NCBI RefSeq assembly: GCF_964340395.1
Contig: NC_135552.1
Location: 11,043,194-11,107,193, forward strand
DNA: 64,000 nucleotides
Direction: 5' to 3'
Source of the DNA: Glandiceps talaboti
Lineage: Eukaryota > Hemichordata > Enteropneusta > Spengelidae
The notes beneath the pieces were generated by a model, which saw only the letters and a program-made list of their open reading frames with translations, did no database searches and was not told where the DNA came from. Each line of letters begins with the position of its first letter. Position 1 is the stretch's first letter. Position numbers and translations under genes: made by a program. Below, one piece after another: positions 36,928 to 46,950 of this stretch.

Positions 36928-37752
36928 GGGAGTTTCTGCAGCGTTTAATATTATATGTACTGAATTATTAATTATGCTGGAGTACTACCAATAGGTTTGA
37001 ATTTAATGATGGCTAAAGGTGCCTCAGAAAATAGAACACCACAGATATAATTTAGTTTGTAGTAAAAACTACCCAACAAGAATGTATCAACTCAGTTTTA
37101 ATATGGCAGTGGCACTTTAATATTTGTTATTGAATTATAGATACTAAAAGTGACAAACTTATTTTTTGCCGAAGAAGAGAAAAAGAAATCTCTGTTATAT
37201 CAATTATGGCATGAGTGCAGCTTACCAATTAGGCCTAACCAAAAAAACATTGTGTGGTTCCGATTACACTCAATTTTAAAATAGGTAGGTAGATTTTTTA
37301 TTTTATTTTATTTTATTATCATATTTTTTTCATATGTGAGTGTCTAGTTCAGGTAGTTATGTTTATGTTGTTTTCCAAATGGTCTCTGTGTTATTGGTTT
37401 CTTCTCATCAGATGTACAGCCATACAGATTGGAAGAATAGTTTTATATTGTCTTTTTTATGTTGATGTCAGTTTCCACATCCAATATTTCTGGCGAGACT
37501 TCACAATTTTTGGGATTTTATAAAAAAAATTCTTGGTCTTATATGGATAATCACATGGCAATCTGATTAAAGTCCAATGTAGTGTACACATCATGATTTC
37601 TTTTTGGCTGTTACGTTTACTGTCGTTTGTTCTTCTGTGAGTGCTCACTACATACATCTGACACAACACCATAGGCGTTCCCGTCCCAAATCTCGTAATT
37701 ACAAGTAGCCAATCAGAATCCATCTTACAATATATACGTTCAACATTTGAAA
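36928..37752 (-). repeat. Right arm of the large inverted repeat, with an inserted repeat
   Basis: Inverse of 34277-34770. It is longer because a copy of the 6115-6315 repeat family (about 37225-37455) and adjoining DNA lie inside it. If the whole 34277-37752 is one DNA element with long TIRs, it has no coding capacity; target duplications were not found. Confidence 0.7.
37225..37455 (+). repeat. Short interspersed repeat, second clear copy
   Basis: Reverse complement of 6115-6315 with the same block order (GATTACA-like CGATTACACTC, AAAATAGGTAGGTAGATTTT, TGTGAGTGTCTAGTTCAGG, CCAAATGGTCTCTGTGTTAT, CATCAGATGTACAGCCAT). It lies inside the right arm of the inverted repeat, so it is younger than that arm. 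Confidence 0.75.
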
Positions 37753-38035
37753 TTGAAAGAAAGAGAACAACCAAACAATAACGATATTTGTCTGCACGCT
37801 GTGCTTGTGCTTTTTTCGACCACTCTGAAGAACTGTACCCGTATGTTTCGGCACATTACACTCATTCATTAAAGTGAATCCACTCAGTGTTTATTTAGAT
37901 TTGGTACGAGAACACCTAGCTATGGTGTTGTGTCAGATGTATGTAACAAGCGCTCACAAAAGAACAAATGACAGTAAATGTAACAGCCAAAAAGAAATCA
38001 CGAAGTGTACACTACATCAGATTTTAATCAGATTG
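37545..38035. repeat. Foldback pair of the AATCAGATT-end family
   Basis: 37555-37700 (minus) and about 37895-38035 (plus) are inverted copies: GTAACAGCCAAAAAGAAATC, GTGTACACTACATC and ATTTTAATCAGATTG. Both arms encode the same meaningless peptide on opposite strands. The spacer is about 195 bp. Confidence 0.75.
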
Positions 38036-38107
38036 ATCACATGGATAAGCCTTTCTCTGTTTAATGTACAGATTTGGATTTGCAGAATGTGGCTTTTTAT
38101 TTTTTAA

Positions 38108-38324
38108 GGAAAGTGATGAGGTCGGAAAGTGTAAATCCTAGAATACACAAAGCCTATTTATTGGGATATCTAAGAAGATTACAACTGCAAGTCTCCTATG
38201 ATATGATTCTCATGTTACAACGGTAATAACAATTTCATCCAATATTCATTGTAAGGTAGTTCTGTATTAATGAAATAGCCCAAAGACTTGTGGCTATTGT
38301 GAAATGGACCCCTGGTGAACATAC
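38108..38324. other. Left flank of MULE B
   Basis: AT-rich, no gene recognised. Confidence 0.45.
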
Positions 38325-38333
38325 TGAAAACAC
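38325..38333 (+). repeat. Target site duplication of MULE B, left
   Basis: TGAAAACAC, repeated at 40160-40168. Confidence 0.92.
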
Positions 38334-38339
38334 GGTAAC

Positions 38340-38517
38340 AGGACAACTGCCCCCCGGACAATTGCCCCCGAAGGACAATTGCCCCCCGGACAATTGCCCC
38401 CGAAGGACAACTGCCCCCCGGACAATTGCCCCCGAAGGACAACTGCCCCCCGGACAATTGCCCCCCGGACAACTGCCCCCGAAGGACAACTGCCCCCCGG
38501 ACTACTGCCCCCGAACG
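38340..38517 (+). repeat. Subterminal unit array, MULE B left
   Basis: Eleven 15-17 bp units; the inner eight follow the same order as in element A, ending with the TACTG variant. The outer part differs (ACTG, ATTG+GAA, ATTG). Confidence 0.9.
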
Positions 38518-38805
38518 ACAAAAAAACTAGTATTACAGATGTACGGGTTTGTCATTCATTAAAAAGTCACCGTCGGCAACTTACCGCCGCAATTTACGTA
38601 CATTATACTCACTAAACACAAACACGAAGTCATTTTTTTACTGGAAAAGATTTATTTATTATCAGTTCAATACAAAATATACGGGTAACAAGATAGAAAA
38701 CGAGTCAAAAGTAGAAAAAATATTGAGACTCAGAATGTACATTCTCGTAAGACTTTGGTGACAGTAAAAGGTGACTCGGCTCGGTTTATCATGATCAGCC
38801 AGTGT

Positions 38806-39372
38806 TTAAAACTGTAAATTGTGGGCTATTCCCCGAAGAAAATCTAGCACGTGACGATTTTCAAAATCTTGCACTATTGCATGGATTCTGGCTGCGGAAT
38901 CTTGATACTGTCGACGTTGTGGTTGCGCTGATTCACCGGCAATCATTTGGTTGATGACGACGTTGTTAAGTGCCTGCTCACGTTTCAGAATATTGAGAAA
39001 TCGCCATATATTTGGGTGATGAGAAACAACGTTGGCTTGCATTCTGCGGTGCCATCCCTCTATATTGTTGTTGGTTCTTGGTAACTCGTCGTTGACTCGT
39101 CTATTCATGTTCCACATTGTAATTGGGAAACGTGGGGGTCGTCGCCCGTTGCGTCTTGGTCTTCCAATGTAGTTACTTTCAAAATAATCAACTACCTGCT
39201 CAGCATCATCTGGCATATTCTGAGCTAATGTCTCAAACGTATCAATCACTTCATCTTCAGGCACATACGCAATGGCGGGCAACATGCGAATAGACAGGGC
39301 GAAATCGGCATCGGATTGGTACAAGGTTTGAAGTCCGTAGGAGAGTATGAGAGTGTGAGTGCTAGAGTGCAA
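38806..39372 (-). pseudogene. MULE transposase, C-terminal fragment (188 codons)
   Basis: The reading frame from about LQTLYQSDADFALSIRMLPA through AYVPEDEVIDTFETLAQ, DYFESNYIGR, RRPPRFPITMWNMNRRV, LPRTNNNIEGWHRRMQ, SHHPNIWRFLNILKREQ and FLRGIAHNL matches the C-terminal region of Mutator-like transposases common in invertebrate genomes, often annotated as MULE-domain or FLYWCH-type proteins. The DDE catalytic core and the N-terminal zinc finger expected upstream are absent. The first ten codons before about SYGLQ do not look like the family, so the true break lies near 39335-39370. It reads toward the left terminus, stopping about 190 bp from it. No frameshift or stop within the retained part, which suggests recent origin or recent activity of the source element. 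It could not act alone. Confidence 0.88.
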
Positions 39373-39380
39373 CGTTAGAA

Positions 39381-39680
39381 CTATCCATACTTATACCGTT
39401 CAACTCTATGACTCACAACACCTGTATATGATATTGATTGCTGTCCAACTGATGTCTTCACTGGCGGAATACATAAATTGCCCTGAGCCTTCTGTCGTGT
39501 ATTGTATTCATTATTAAACAGCGTGCAATAATCGGTTATAGAGTGTGGTAAATTATTGTGTATTAAGTCGTAAACAAAAACACCTACTAAATACTTGTGT
39601 AACTTAAACACGTCGAGAATTGTTAACTGGTTGAAAAGAGGAGAAGAATGTTCCAGAAAATTATGTGAATTAGTAAGTTA
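39381..39680 (-). pseudogene. LINE fragment captured inside MULE B
   Basis: Minus-strand frame: HNFLEHSSPLFNQL (39665 onward), TILDVFKLHKYLVGVFVYDL, IHNNLPHSITDYCTLFN, YNTRQKAQGNLCIPPVKT and QSISYTGV. This is the conserved post-RT segment of CR1/L2/Jockey-like elements (KI-YK...F-Y...HNLLP ... YNTRQ ... SI-Y-G). It ends at 39381, nine bases from the transposase fragment, and occupies the place where the transposase catalytic half would be. Its upstream end extends into sequence that element A also retains (27181-27214), so the capture predates A. Confidence 0.78.
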
Positions 39681-39690
39681 AATCATGATC

Positions 39691-39908
39691 ATGCCGACAT
39701 TTATGAATGACGTAACAATTGTCACAGATAACAATAGAGTAAAACATGTGAATGTAGTGAGTATAATGTACGCAAGTTGCGGCGGTAAGTCAAATCATCA
39801 TGCCGACATTTATGAATGACGTAACAATTATCACAGATAACAATAGAGTAAAACATGTGAATGTAGTGAGTTTAATGTACGCAAATTGCGGCGGTAAGTT
39901 GCCGACGG
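39691..39908 (+). repeat. 109-bp direct duplication inside MULE B right end
   Basis: ATGCCGACATTTATGAATGA begins at 39691 and at 39800; both copies continue through TAGAGTAAAACATGTGAATG to GCGGCGGTAAGT. Element A has a single copy. Confidence 0.9.
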
Positions 39909-39963
39909 TGACTTTTTAATGAATGACAAACCCGTACATCTGTAATACTAGTTTTTTTTTCGT

Positions 39964-40152
39964 TCGGGGGCAGTAGTCCGGGGGGCAGTTGTCCCTCGGG
40001 GGCAGTTGTCCGGGGGGCAATTGTCCGGGGGGCAGTTGTCCTTCGGGGGCAATTGTCCGGGGGGCAGTTGTCCTTCGGGGGCAATTGTCCGGGGGGCAAT
40101 TGTCCTTCGGGGGGCAATTGTCCGGGGGCAATTGTCCGGGGGGCAGTTGTCC
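39964..40152 (-). repeat. Subterminal unit array, MULE B right
   Basis: Twelve units, one ATTG unit more than the left arm; one unit carries GAG in place of GAA. Same TACTG innermost unit. Confidence 0.9.
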
Positions 40153-40159
40153 TAGAATC

Positions 40160-40168
40160 TGAAAACAC
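40160..40168 (+). repeat. Target site duplication of MULE B, right
   Basis: TGAAAACAC. Confidence 0.92.
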
Positions 40169-40281
40169 ACCTTTGACTTTGTGGGTTATCCAATTCAACA
40201 ATTTGTACGAGTTTTTAATTTGTATCTGTGCTGTCGGTTTTGGTGATTTACTGAAATAAAATAATCTATGGTAACATTTAT

Positions 40282-40575
40282 GTAATCTAATCTAATCTAA
40301 TCTAATCTAATCTAATCTAATCTAATCTAGTCTAGTCTAATCTAAGTCTAGTCTAATCTAGTCTAATTTAATCTAATCTAATCTAATCTGATCTAATATA
40401 ATCTAGTCTAAGTCTAATATAATCTAGTCTAATCTAATCTAAGTCTAATCTAGGCTAATCCAATCTAGTCTAAGTCTAGTCTAGTCTAATCTAGTCTAAT
40501 TTAATCTAGTTTAGTCTAATCTAATCTAATCCAATCTAGTCTAGTCGAATCTAGTCTAGTCTAATCTAGTCTAAT
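40282..40575 (+). repeat. (TCTAA)n pentanucleotide array with TAGTC variants
   Basis: About 290 bp, nearly pure TCTAA at the left and progressively mixed with TCTAG and 6-bp AAGTCTA units to the right. A short tract of the same pentamer occurs at 58185-58217. Confidence 0.95.
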
Positions 40576-42399
40576 CTACTAACAATACTACTCTAAAACA
40601 ACGTCCTGTGATAGTGATCGCCGAACACTTTTTTATTACAGCATATCAAGATTTGAGTGAACATATTTATAATTTAAATTTTCTCCTGCATGCTATCCCC
40701 TGCGAGTATGATGCTGCATTCTTACCCAACGGTATGCAGTGTTGCTGTCATGGTAATAATAATGAATGGACTCTTCTCTGGAATGTTTGACAAATATGCA
40801 TCTATGGAATCTATTAGGTCACAACCTGGTATGCAAGGTCATGACCTGGAAATGAACTAACGCCATGGATGTGGTTATATTATCAGAACAAACTCATCAA
40901 TGTGTCATGTCATCACTATTTCAGGACTGGTTGATACATCCATCAAAATTTATCTCAAACAAGTGTAAAAGTCAGATGTTGGTAACCGTGGCAACACTGA
41001 AGTCAGTTGTCTGTGTACTCTATGTTTTATGAGGGTAACAGTCATGCTAAGTAATATATTTACTGTTTCATGGACAGGTTTGTCCCACTTTGTCTGATTT
41101 TATATTCCAAGTCTAAAATAGATTCCGTTTTATTTCTAAAGAACAAGTACACCACGAATCAAACTCAATCGGTCACAATTATTTTAATACTTAAAAAAAG
41201 TTCTGACTATTAAACCCATCAATATCCGGTGATAAAACAAAAAATGTGCTTAATATAAATTAATGCCATGTTTACCTACATGGGTATAACTCATTTTTTT
41301 TGAGGGGGGGGGGGGGGCATATGTGGTTGAGTAGCATATTTGATATGTGGTATCGACTGCTGGGGAAAATCCCCAGCCTCAAATATTCAATCATTTTGTT
41401 TCAATGCAAGTTTTCTCAGATCAATACTCAGTCATTTCATACACAAAAATAATATAATCACACACACATGCACATACACACAATATTTGTTAAGAACCCC
41501 CCCCCCCCACACACACACACACACAATCTTGTTACCATAGTTCCCCATCAATTTCCCTATGTTCCCTCAAAACACTGTATTATATTAAATTGCTTTGGAG
41601 CAAACAACTTTGTGTAAAATGCAAAATAATAATTATTTTTGTATAAAGTTTGGACAAATTAAGTACATATCTGCTATCCATTCATTTCATAGAAAGTCAA
41701 CAGCGAGTGGCTAATAGACCATTCATGAATTGACAAGCAGAGCTCTGTTGACAAGTAAGTGTTCCGGAGGACAGTGAAGTTTGCGGTTTTATTGGTACAA
41801 ACCATTGATGTATAGGGCAATATCCCACATGGCGATTATAGTTCAATAGACTCTTCTCACTTACAAACATTAAATCACTACCAGATGTTTACAGGCATGG
41901 CAGGTTCAAAGTCTGCTCGAGTCTAAGGAGTAAGCACTGTTGTGTTAATAATCATTAGCTGTCATATGCCTCTACAACAGCGAGGTACGACAGCTAACGA
42001 TTGTAACATTAACAGTGCGGTTAAGCTAGCTTTATGAGGTATTGAGCTCGCTTAGACAACGCTTGTATATCGACCATCAAATCATCACCTATGCAGGTAC
42101 AGGTCAAGGGTCATGTGTATGTTTCCATAGTTACATAGATTGATGCTGTCATGTCATATAAATCAATGGATGTCAAATCCACACATCTATTTTGCATAGA
42201 TTTACACATACTTTTACATCAGTATTAATGGTTTCTTTTTAAGACTCACAAAAAAGTTGTCATTTTTATTAAAAATACCAGTAACAACTGTTTATTGTCA
42301 ATGAATCTATTCACATATCAGGTTTACTGTTCCAGGGAATGGGCAAAGTCAAAGTCAATGACCTCAAGTGACCTTTAAGAAAATAATTGTGGCTTATAA
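40576..42399. other. Non-coding stretch
   Basis: Contains the second copy of the 34782 repeat (40884-40975), a poly-G run at about 41307-41317 and a C/CA run at about 41498-41524. No gene recognised. Confidence 0.5.
40884..40975 (+). repeat. Dispersed direct repeat, copy 2
   Basis: Nearly identical to 34782-34872 (GTGTCATGTCATCACTATTT, AGGACTGGTTGATACATCC). Confidence 0.85.
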
Positions 42400-42826
42400 T
42401 GGAGAGTTGAACTTATATCAAGATTTTAAACAAGGGAAAGAACTACTCTGTTTTATTTATAGGAGATAATACGAAACATTACAATGAGTCTAAACAAATA
42501 GATAAACTTATCAAACAATACGTTATTGAGGCAATTGAAAACAGAAAAGATTTTGTTAAAACTAATTTAGAATAGTTTAGCAGTTAGATTTCCTGACAAC
42601 TAACATTTGAAGCATACTTTTTTTTTTTTCCTCGTTTCATCAATATTCTTACCTCACTTTGGTTTATTTTGTTTAGTTTGTTCCTGTATATGTTTTTACT
42701 CGTCGTTTTTAGTAGTGTATTTACAGTGTATTTTAATTTTTTGGTTAGTGTTGCTCCTAACAATCTTAGTGCGCCCTTGATACAGAAGGGATGCAATAAA
42801 TAAATAAATAAATACATGTAAATAAA
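42400..42826 (+). mobile_element. 5'-truncated LINE tail, second copy
   Basis: Matches the last about 400 bp of 23366-24740, from GAACTTATATCAAGATTTTA to GGGATGCAATAAATAAATAA. An extra T (CTGTTTTATTTATAGG) shifts its frame relative to the first copy. A short 3' fragment sharing the same tail is the usual result of target-primed reverse transcription. Confidence 0.88.
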
Positions 42827-43408
42827 ATAAATCACTTCCCTATAGATTAGTGTATTGCCAGTTCAATGTCAGTAGATATATGTACTTATGAATATGTGAA
42901 TGTCGAAATAGACTTGATTAACAATGATTGACGCATATATTTAATTAGGCAAAATATACTGAAAAAGTCTATATGTTTTGTCTAATTTAGCCATTAAGAT
43001 TCAGCCGTGCACATGACATGCACATCATTTTATCAATGAAAGTTTGATTTTTTAAAGCCATCTTTTTCTTTTTCTCCTTCTTTAACAAAAATTACTGTTT
43101 GCTTTTTGTAACTTTCATGTTTATGGTTGTTTTAAGTTGGAGTGACCTGTGTTTCATCCATCTCTCAAATATGTGTTGAATAGTTCTACCTAGTTCTTCT
43201 TTCAACCTGATCAACATGTAATGGCAAGTATGGAACATGTGGAGTAAATACAAAGGGAAAAAAAATGTCACGTTTATATAACACTCATAATGTAGCTACT
43301 GCAGAGATCTGTTTTGATTTTATTATTGATAAGACTCCTTCATATTTCATGTCTTTACTCTTATCAATTATGTATGAATACTCAGTATCAATATCATACA
43401 TAATTGTG
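42827..43408. other. Non-coding AT-rich stretch
   Basis: Nothing recognised. Confidence 0.5.
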
Positions 43409-43570
43409 TATCATTTTTCTACAATTTTTCCATTTTGATTTGAGAGACAGTAAATTATGCGAATGTTTTTTTCTAAAACTCACTTTATGTCAAAATAAAG
43501 TGAGTTTCAGAAAAATATTTGCATAATTTACTGTCTGAAATCAAAATGGAAAAATTGTAGAAAAATGATA
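43409..43570. repeat. Near-perfect palindrome, about 78-bp arms
   Basis: Left arm 43409-43488 (TATCATTTTTCTACAATTTT to AAAACTCACTTTAT) pairs with right arm 43494-43570 (AATAAAGTGAGTTTCAG to TTGTAGAAAAATGATA) with only a few mismatches and a loop of about 5 bp. It could extrude as a cruciform or fold in RNA. Probably a foldback MITE; no target duplication could be proven. Confidence 0.88.
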
Positions 43571-45030
43571 AATTAAAACAATTGTGAACATTTTTTGTAA
43601 CTCAATTTCCGTCAAAAGATTTCTAAATTATGTGAAAGGTTTCTTAAAGTTAGTATACTATTTATTGGAGCAGATATGTAATGTCCAAATATGGTAAATA
43701 TGTCAACTCAGGATGCTACTTACGTCACTATAACAGTTGGGGTCTTCTTCTTCTTCATCTTCTTCTTCCATAACTGGCCACCTTCAACATGTTGAAGATT
43801 TTTCCAGTGGTTCACTAATTGGATGAAGAACGTTTTGTGCTGATTGAGGGACTTTGACCAGACCTGGTTAAGAAACCACGTTGGCACCCAGACAATTAAG
43901 TGTTTACTTGCTAAAATTAATCTATGAAATAGAATAACAACTTGAGTTTGTGAAGACGTCAACAAGTCCTGTTAATTTCCTAAAATATATATTGACAATA
44001 ATAGTAGTCCATGTAGTCTTCTCAGTGTTGGGGGGTCTAACAATTCTAACATGAATGAATCTACATTTTTTGTTATGCTAATTAAGTGACGTACAATGCA
44101 GTTTGTGTTTTTGTCTACGAGCCCATCTTTGGGGTAGCTATAAGTATTAAAAATAAACAATAAACAACATTGACTAGTATTTCCACACATCTGAACAGAT
44201 CTGGATGTTGATCACCCCCACCCCCACGCCCACAATATGACGTACTTTCTTCTTATTTGCCTTGATATAATTCTCATATGAGTACGTGTTCTTTCTTTAA
44301 AATATGCTGATAAAAAGCAAAACATGTGTACACTACAGAACTTGTTATTGTATTTTTGTAACTGTCAGTGAATTTATTGTTTAGGTGTTCTTGTTGTTGA
44401 TGTCTTTATCTATACTGAACACACCAAAGATATTAGTTATGGTATAAAGTTATTAGAGTTATATATTTCAAGCAATTTAGCCAGCCTGGCATTCATGCAG
44501 ATGGGGGGTTTTGGGGATATCAAAATTCAAAACCCCCCAATCACCTGGATTCCAGGCTTAAAACCAAAACTGGTATAGCTGGGCATGATATTATCTTGAT
44601 ATATTATTTAAAATATCTCCAAGCTATATTATACTCGTAAGGAGATCAGAAACATCCAAGACTTGCACACCAGATAAATCTGTCTCACTGTCACGAAAGT
44701 CATATCAAATTTATTTGATCTCTTCCCTGTCACGACATCATAAATTCATCATCGTACAGGAAAATGAAATAACTTCCTTAGTACATGATTCACTTCCAAG
44801 GTCACCATGACAACACACAATGATTGTCATAAATTCAGCTAAAAAACATAAAAGACGACTTAAATTTTGAAATGAAAAGGAAGTACATGTACTATTTATC
44901 ACACTTCCTTATGACCTTTGAATTAGAATCAGGGAAGGAATTGAAAGACAACTGTATTTAACGTCAAACACCACTTGATTTACAGCTACTCCTTCACATC
45001 AAATCCCATCAAGTGTCAGTGTTCTAATGG
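43571..45030. other. Non-coding stretch with one weak exon candidate
   Basis: See the candidate minus-strand exon at 43724-43771 among the findings. Remaining open frames (43720-43965 and 43972-44190 minus) have no recognised family. Confidence 0.4.
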
Positions 45031-45036
45031 GCAATT

Positions 45037-45037
<1 letters not shown>

Positions 45038-45124
<87 letters not shown>

Positions 45125-45236
45125 CGTCTATCTATCTATCTATCTATCTATCTCTGTCTGTCTGTCTGTGTCTGTCTGTCTGTCTGTCTGTCTATCTAGT
45201 TAGTTAGCTAGCTAACTAGCTATCTGTCTCTGTCTA
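45038..45236 (+). repeat. (TCTA)n/(TCTG)n microsatellite
   Basis: Alternating blocks of TCTA and TCTG tetramers with a short TAGT/AGCTAGC segment near 45197-45220. Confidence 0.97.
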
Positions 45237-45339
45237 TTTAGACACACATATAGCTTATATTTTATAACTGCATGTAATATATGGAGTACTATATAGACTA
45301 CAGAATATTTTCATATACACAACACAAAAACAGGCATAT

Positions 45340-45498
45340 AGATCGACAGACACATATACACATAGACAGACATACACACACACATACATACATACATACA
45401 TACACATACATGTATACATACATACATACATACATACATACATAAATACATACATACATACATACATACATACATACATGGTACATACATACATACAT

Positions 45499-45529
<31 letters not shown>

Positions 45530-45530
45530 T
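45340..45530 (+). repeat. (CATA)n microsatellite
   Basis: Mostly CATA tetramers with CA-rich flanks. Met/Tyr/Val/Cys open frames on the minus strand are artefacts. Confidence 0.97.
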
Positions 45531-46110
45531 AATATGCCTCATAAATATCACTTTAAAATCATTAATATTAAGTGTACTATATGAAAAGGCAGAATTAAGT
45601 TCATACAGCAGGAGGTAATGTCATATGTCAGAGAGTTGTTTCCTATTTCCTTATCTCTTTTAAGTGTCTGTTGCTTTCACAATACACCCCGCTATTACAC
45701 TTCCCCCAACAGCCACTCAGAAGGCATTCAACCTTAAACTAACATAAGATAAATCATTAGTGGTTAAATGTTGGAGATAAAACAGCTGCATGCATTTTGT
45801 GGTTGAACTACCAAACCTTTATATAGCAAAGCCTATGTCACACCCATTAATCTAGGACACTCCTTGTTCTTGGCTTGCTGACAATGACACAATACAGAAA
45901 TTCCCAGCTGTTGTGAATCACTGTAAAATAGTCATACCAGATATTGAACTTCCTATATTTTCAAATTGTTTTTTTTTTTCAAATTTTTCAGCCAAGATAC
46001 CAAAATTTTGATAAAAATTGAACAACCAGGATAATTTCTGTGATATCAATCCAAAATCAATCTGCAAATCATCAAAATGTTGGAAAGGAATTACATTTTT
46101 TGCTGATAGT
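45531..46110. other. Non-coding stretch
   Basis: Nothing recognised. Confidence 0.5.
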
Positions 46111-46560
46111 TTGGGTGGGAATTGAAGTGTGGTTGCTTGTTCTGGTGGGAAAGTTGATACAAAAACAGAATTAAAAGAACTCTCAGACTGGTTATTTTAC
46201 AAGGAATTTGGAAGTATTAACAGTGTAATAATTCTGTCAAGGAGTTTAATTGGTTTAATAGAAAGTAAGAGTTATGTCCACAGGAGGGCGGGAAAAGTAG
46301 GTCAACTTATATATACACGAGAATCTCTAGTACTAGTAGTTTAGGCAGGAAAAGTAGAACAAACAGATGAGCAAAAATTCTATACAATCCTTTTGGTAGT
46401 AATTTAGGAGGGAATAGTTGGTGTAACAAATGGACAAGAATTGTATTCAGTGCATAATTTTGGAGGGAAAATATATGTAATAAGTTTATTCAGGCAAATA
46501 AAAGTAACAGATATAAACGAGAATCTGGTCAATAAGTTTGGCTTAAAAATAGAATAAAAG
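46111..46560 (+). repeat. Degenerate short tandem repeat, about 55-65 bp
   Basis: A phrase like TTTAGGAGGGAAAAGTAG followed by GTAACA..TGGACAAGAATT recurs near 46113, 46143, 46286, 46342, 46404, 46460 and 46489 with much divergence. The 71-codon frame at 46129-46344 reads part of it. Confidence 0.5.
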
Positions 46561-46950
46561 ATGTATTGTCTGTTGAGTTACACTTAGTGGGAAAGTTAAT
46601 ATGATATGTTTGACATAAAAACAGTTCAATGGTATTTGGTAAGGATCGAGGTGAACATTATGTCAAGTTATTTTTTTACCTTTTAGGACTGTAGGGGAAA
46701 GTATGAAAAACCGGAAACTCTAGATCTTACATCTTAATACTACTCAATGGTGAAACAGGTAAACAATTCTGTAATTGCCAAAATATAGAAGAAGAAAATG
46801 TATTAGATGTGGATTTCTTGTGTTTACTTACTTTTTCATACAGATAGTTAACACTAACCCTGCCCCCCCCCTCCCCTATTTTCCCAAGCTTAAGTAGTTT
46901 TGTGACAGAAGAAAAAAAATGTATCAGATGACATTCCTTAATTTCCCATG
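46561..46950. other. Non-coding stretch
   Basis: Nothing recognised. Confidence 0.5.

Larger units (their letters stand above)
38334..40159 (-). mobile_element. Mutator-like element B, 1826 bp, with transposase remnant
   Basis: Bounded by 9-bp duplications (TGAAAACAC) and inverted termini 38334-38614 and 39864-40159, homologous to those of element A. Outer bases are GGTAACAGGACAACTG on the left and the inverse of GATTCTAGGACAACTG on the right. Inside, read on the minus strand from the right end: a 109-bp direct duplication (39691-39799 and 39800-39908), a LINE fragment, then the C-terminal part of a MULE transposase. The catalytic half of the transposase is missing, so mobility would need a helper. 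MULE class is supported by the transposase remnant, by 9-bp TSDs and by long TIRs. Confidence 0.92.

Noticed and set aside
45255-45551. Met/Tyr/Val/Cys repeat frames
   Set aside because: CATA microsatellite.
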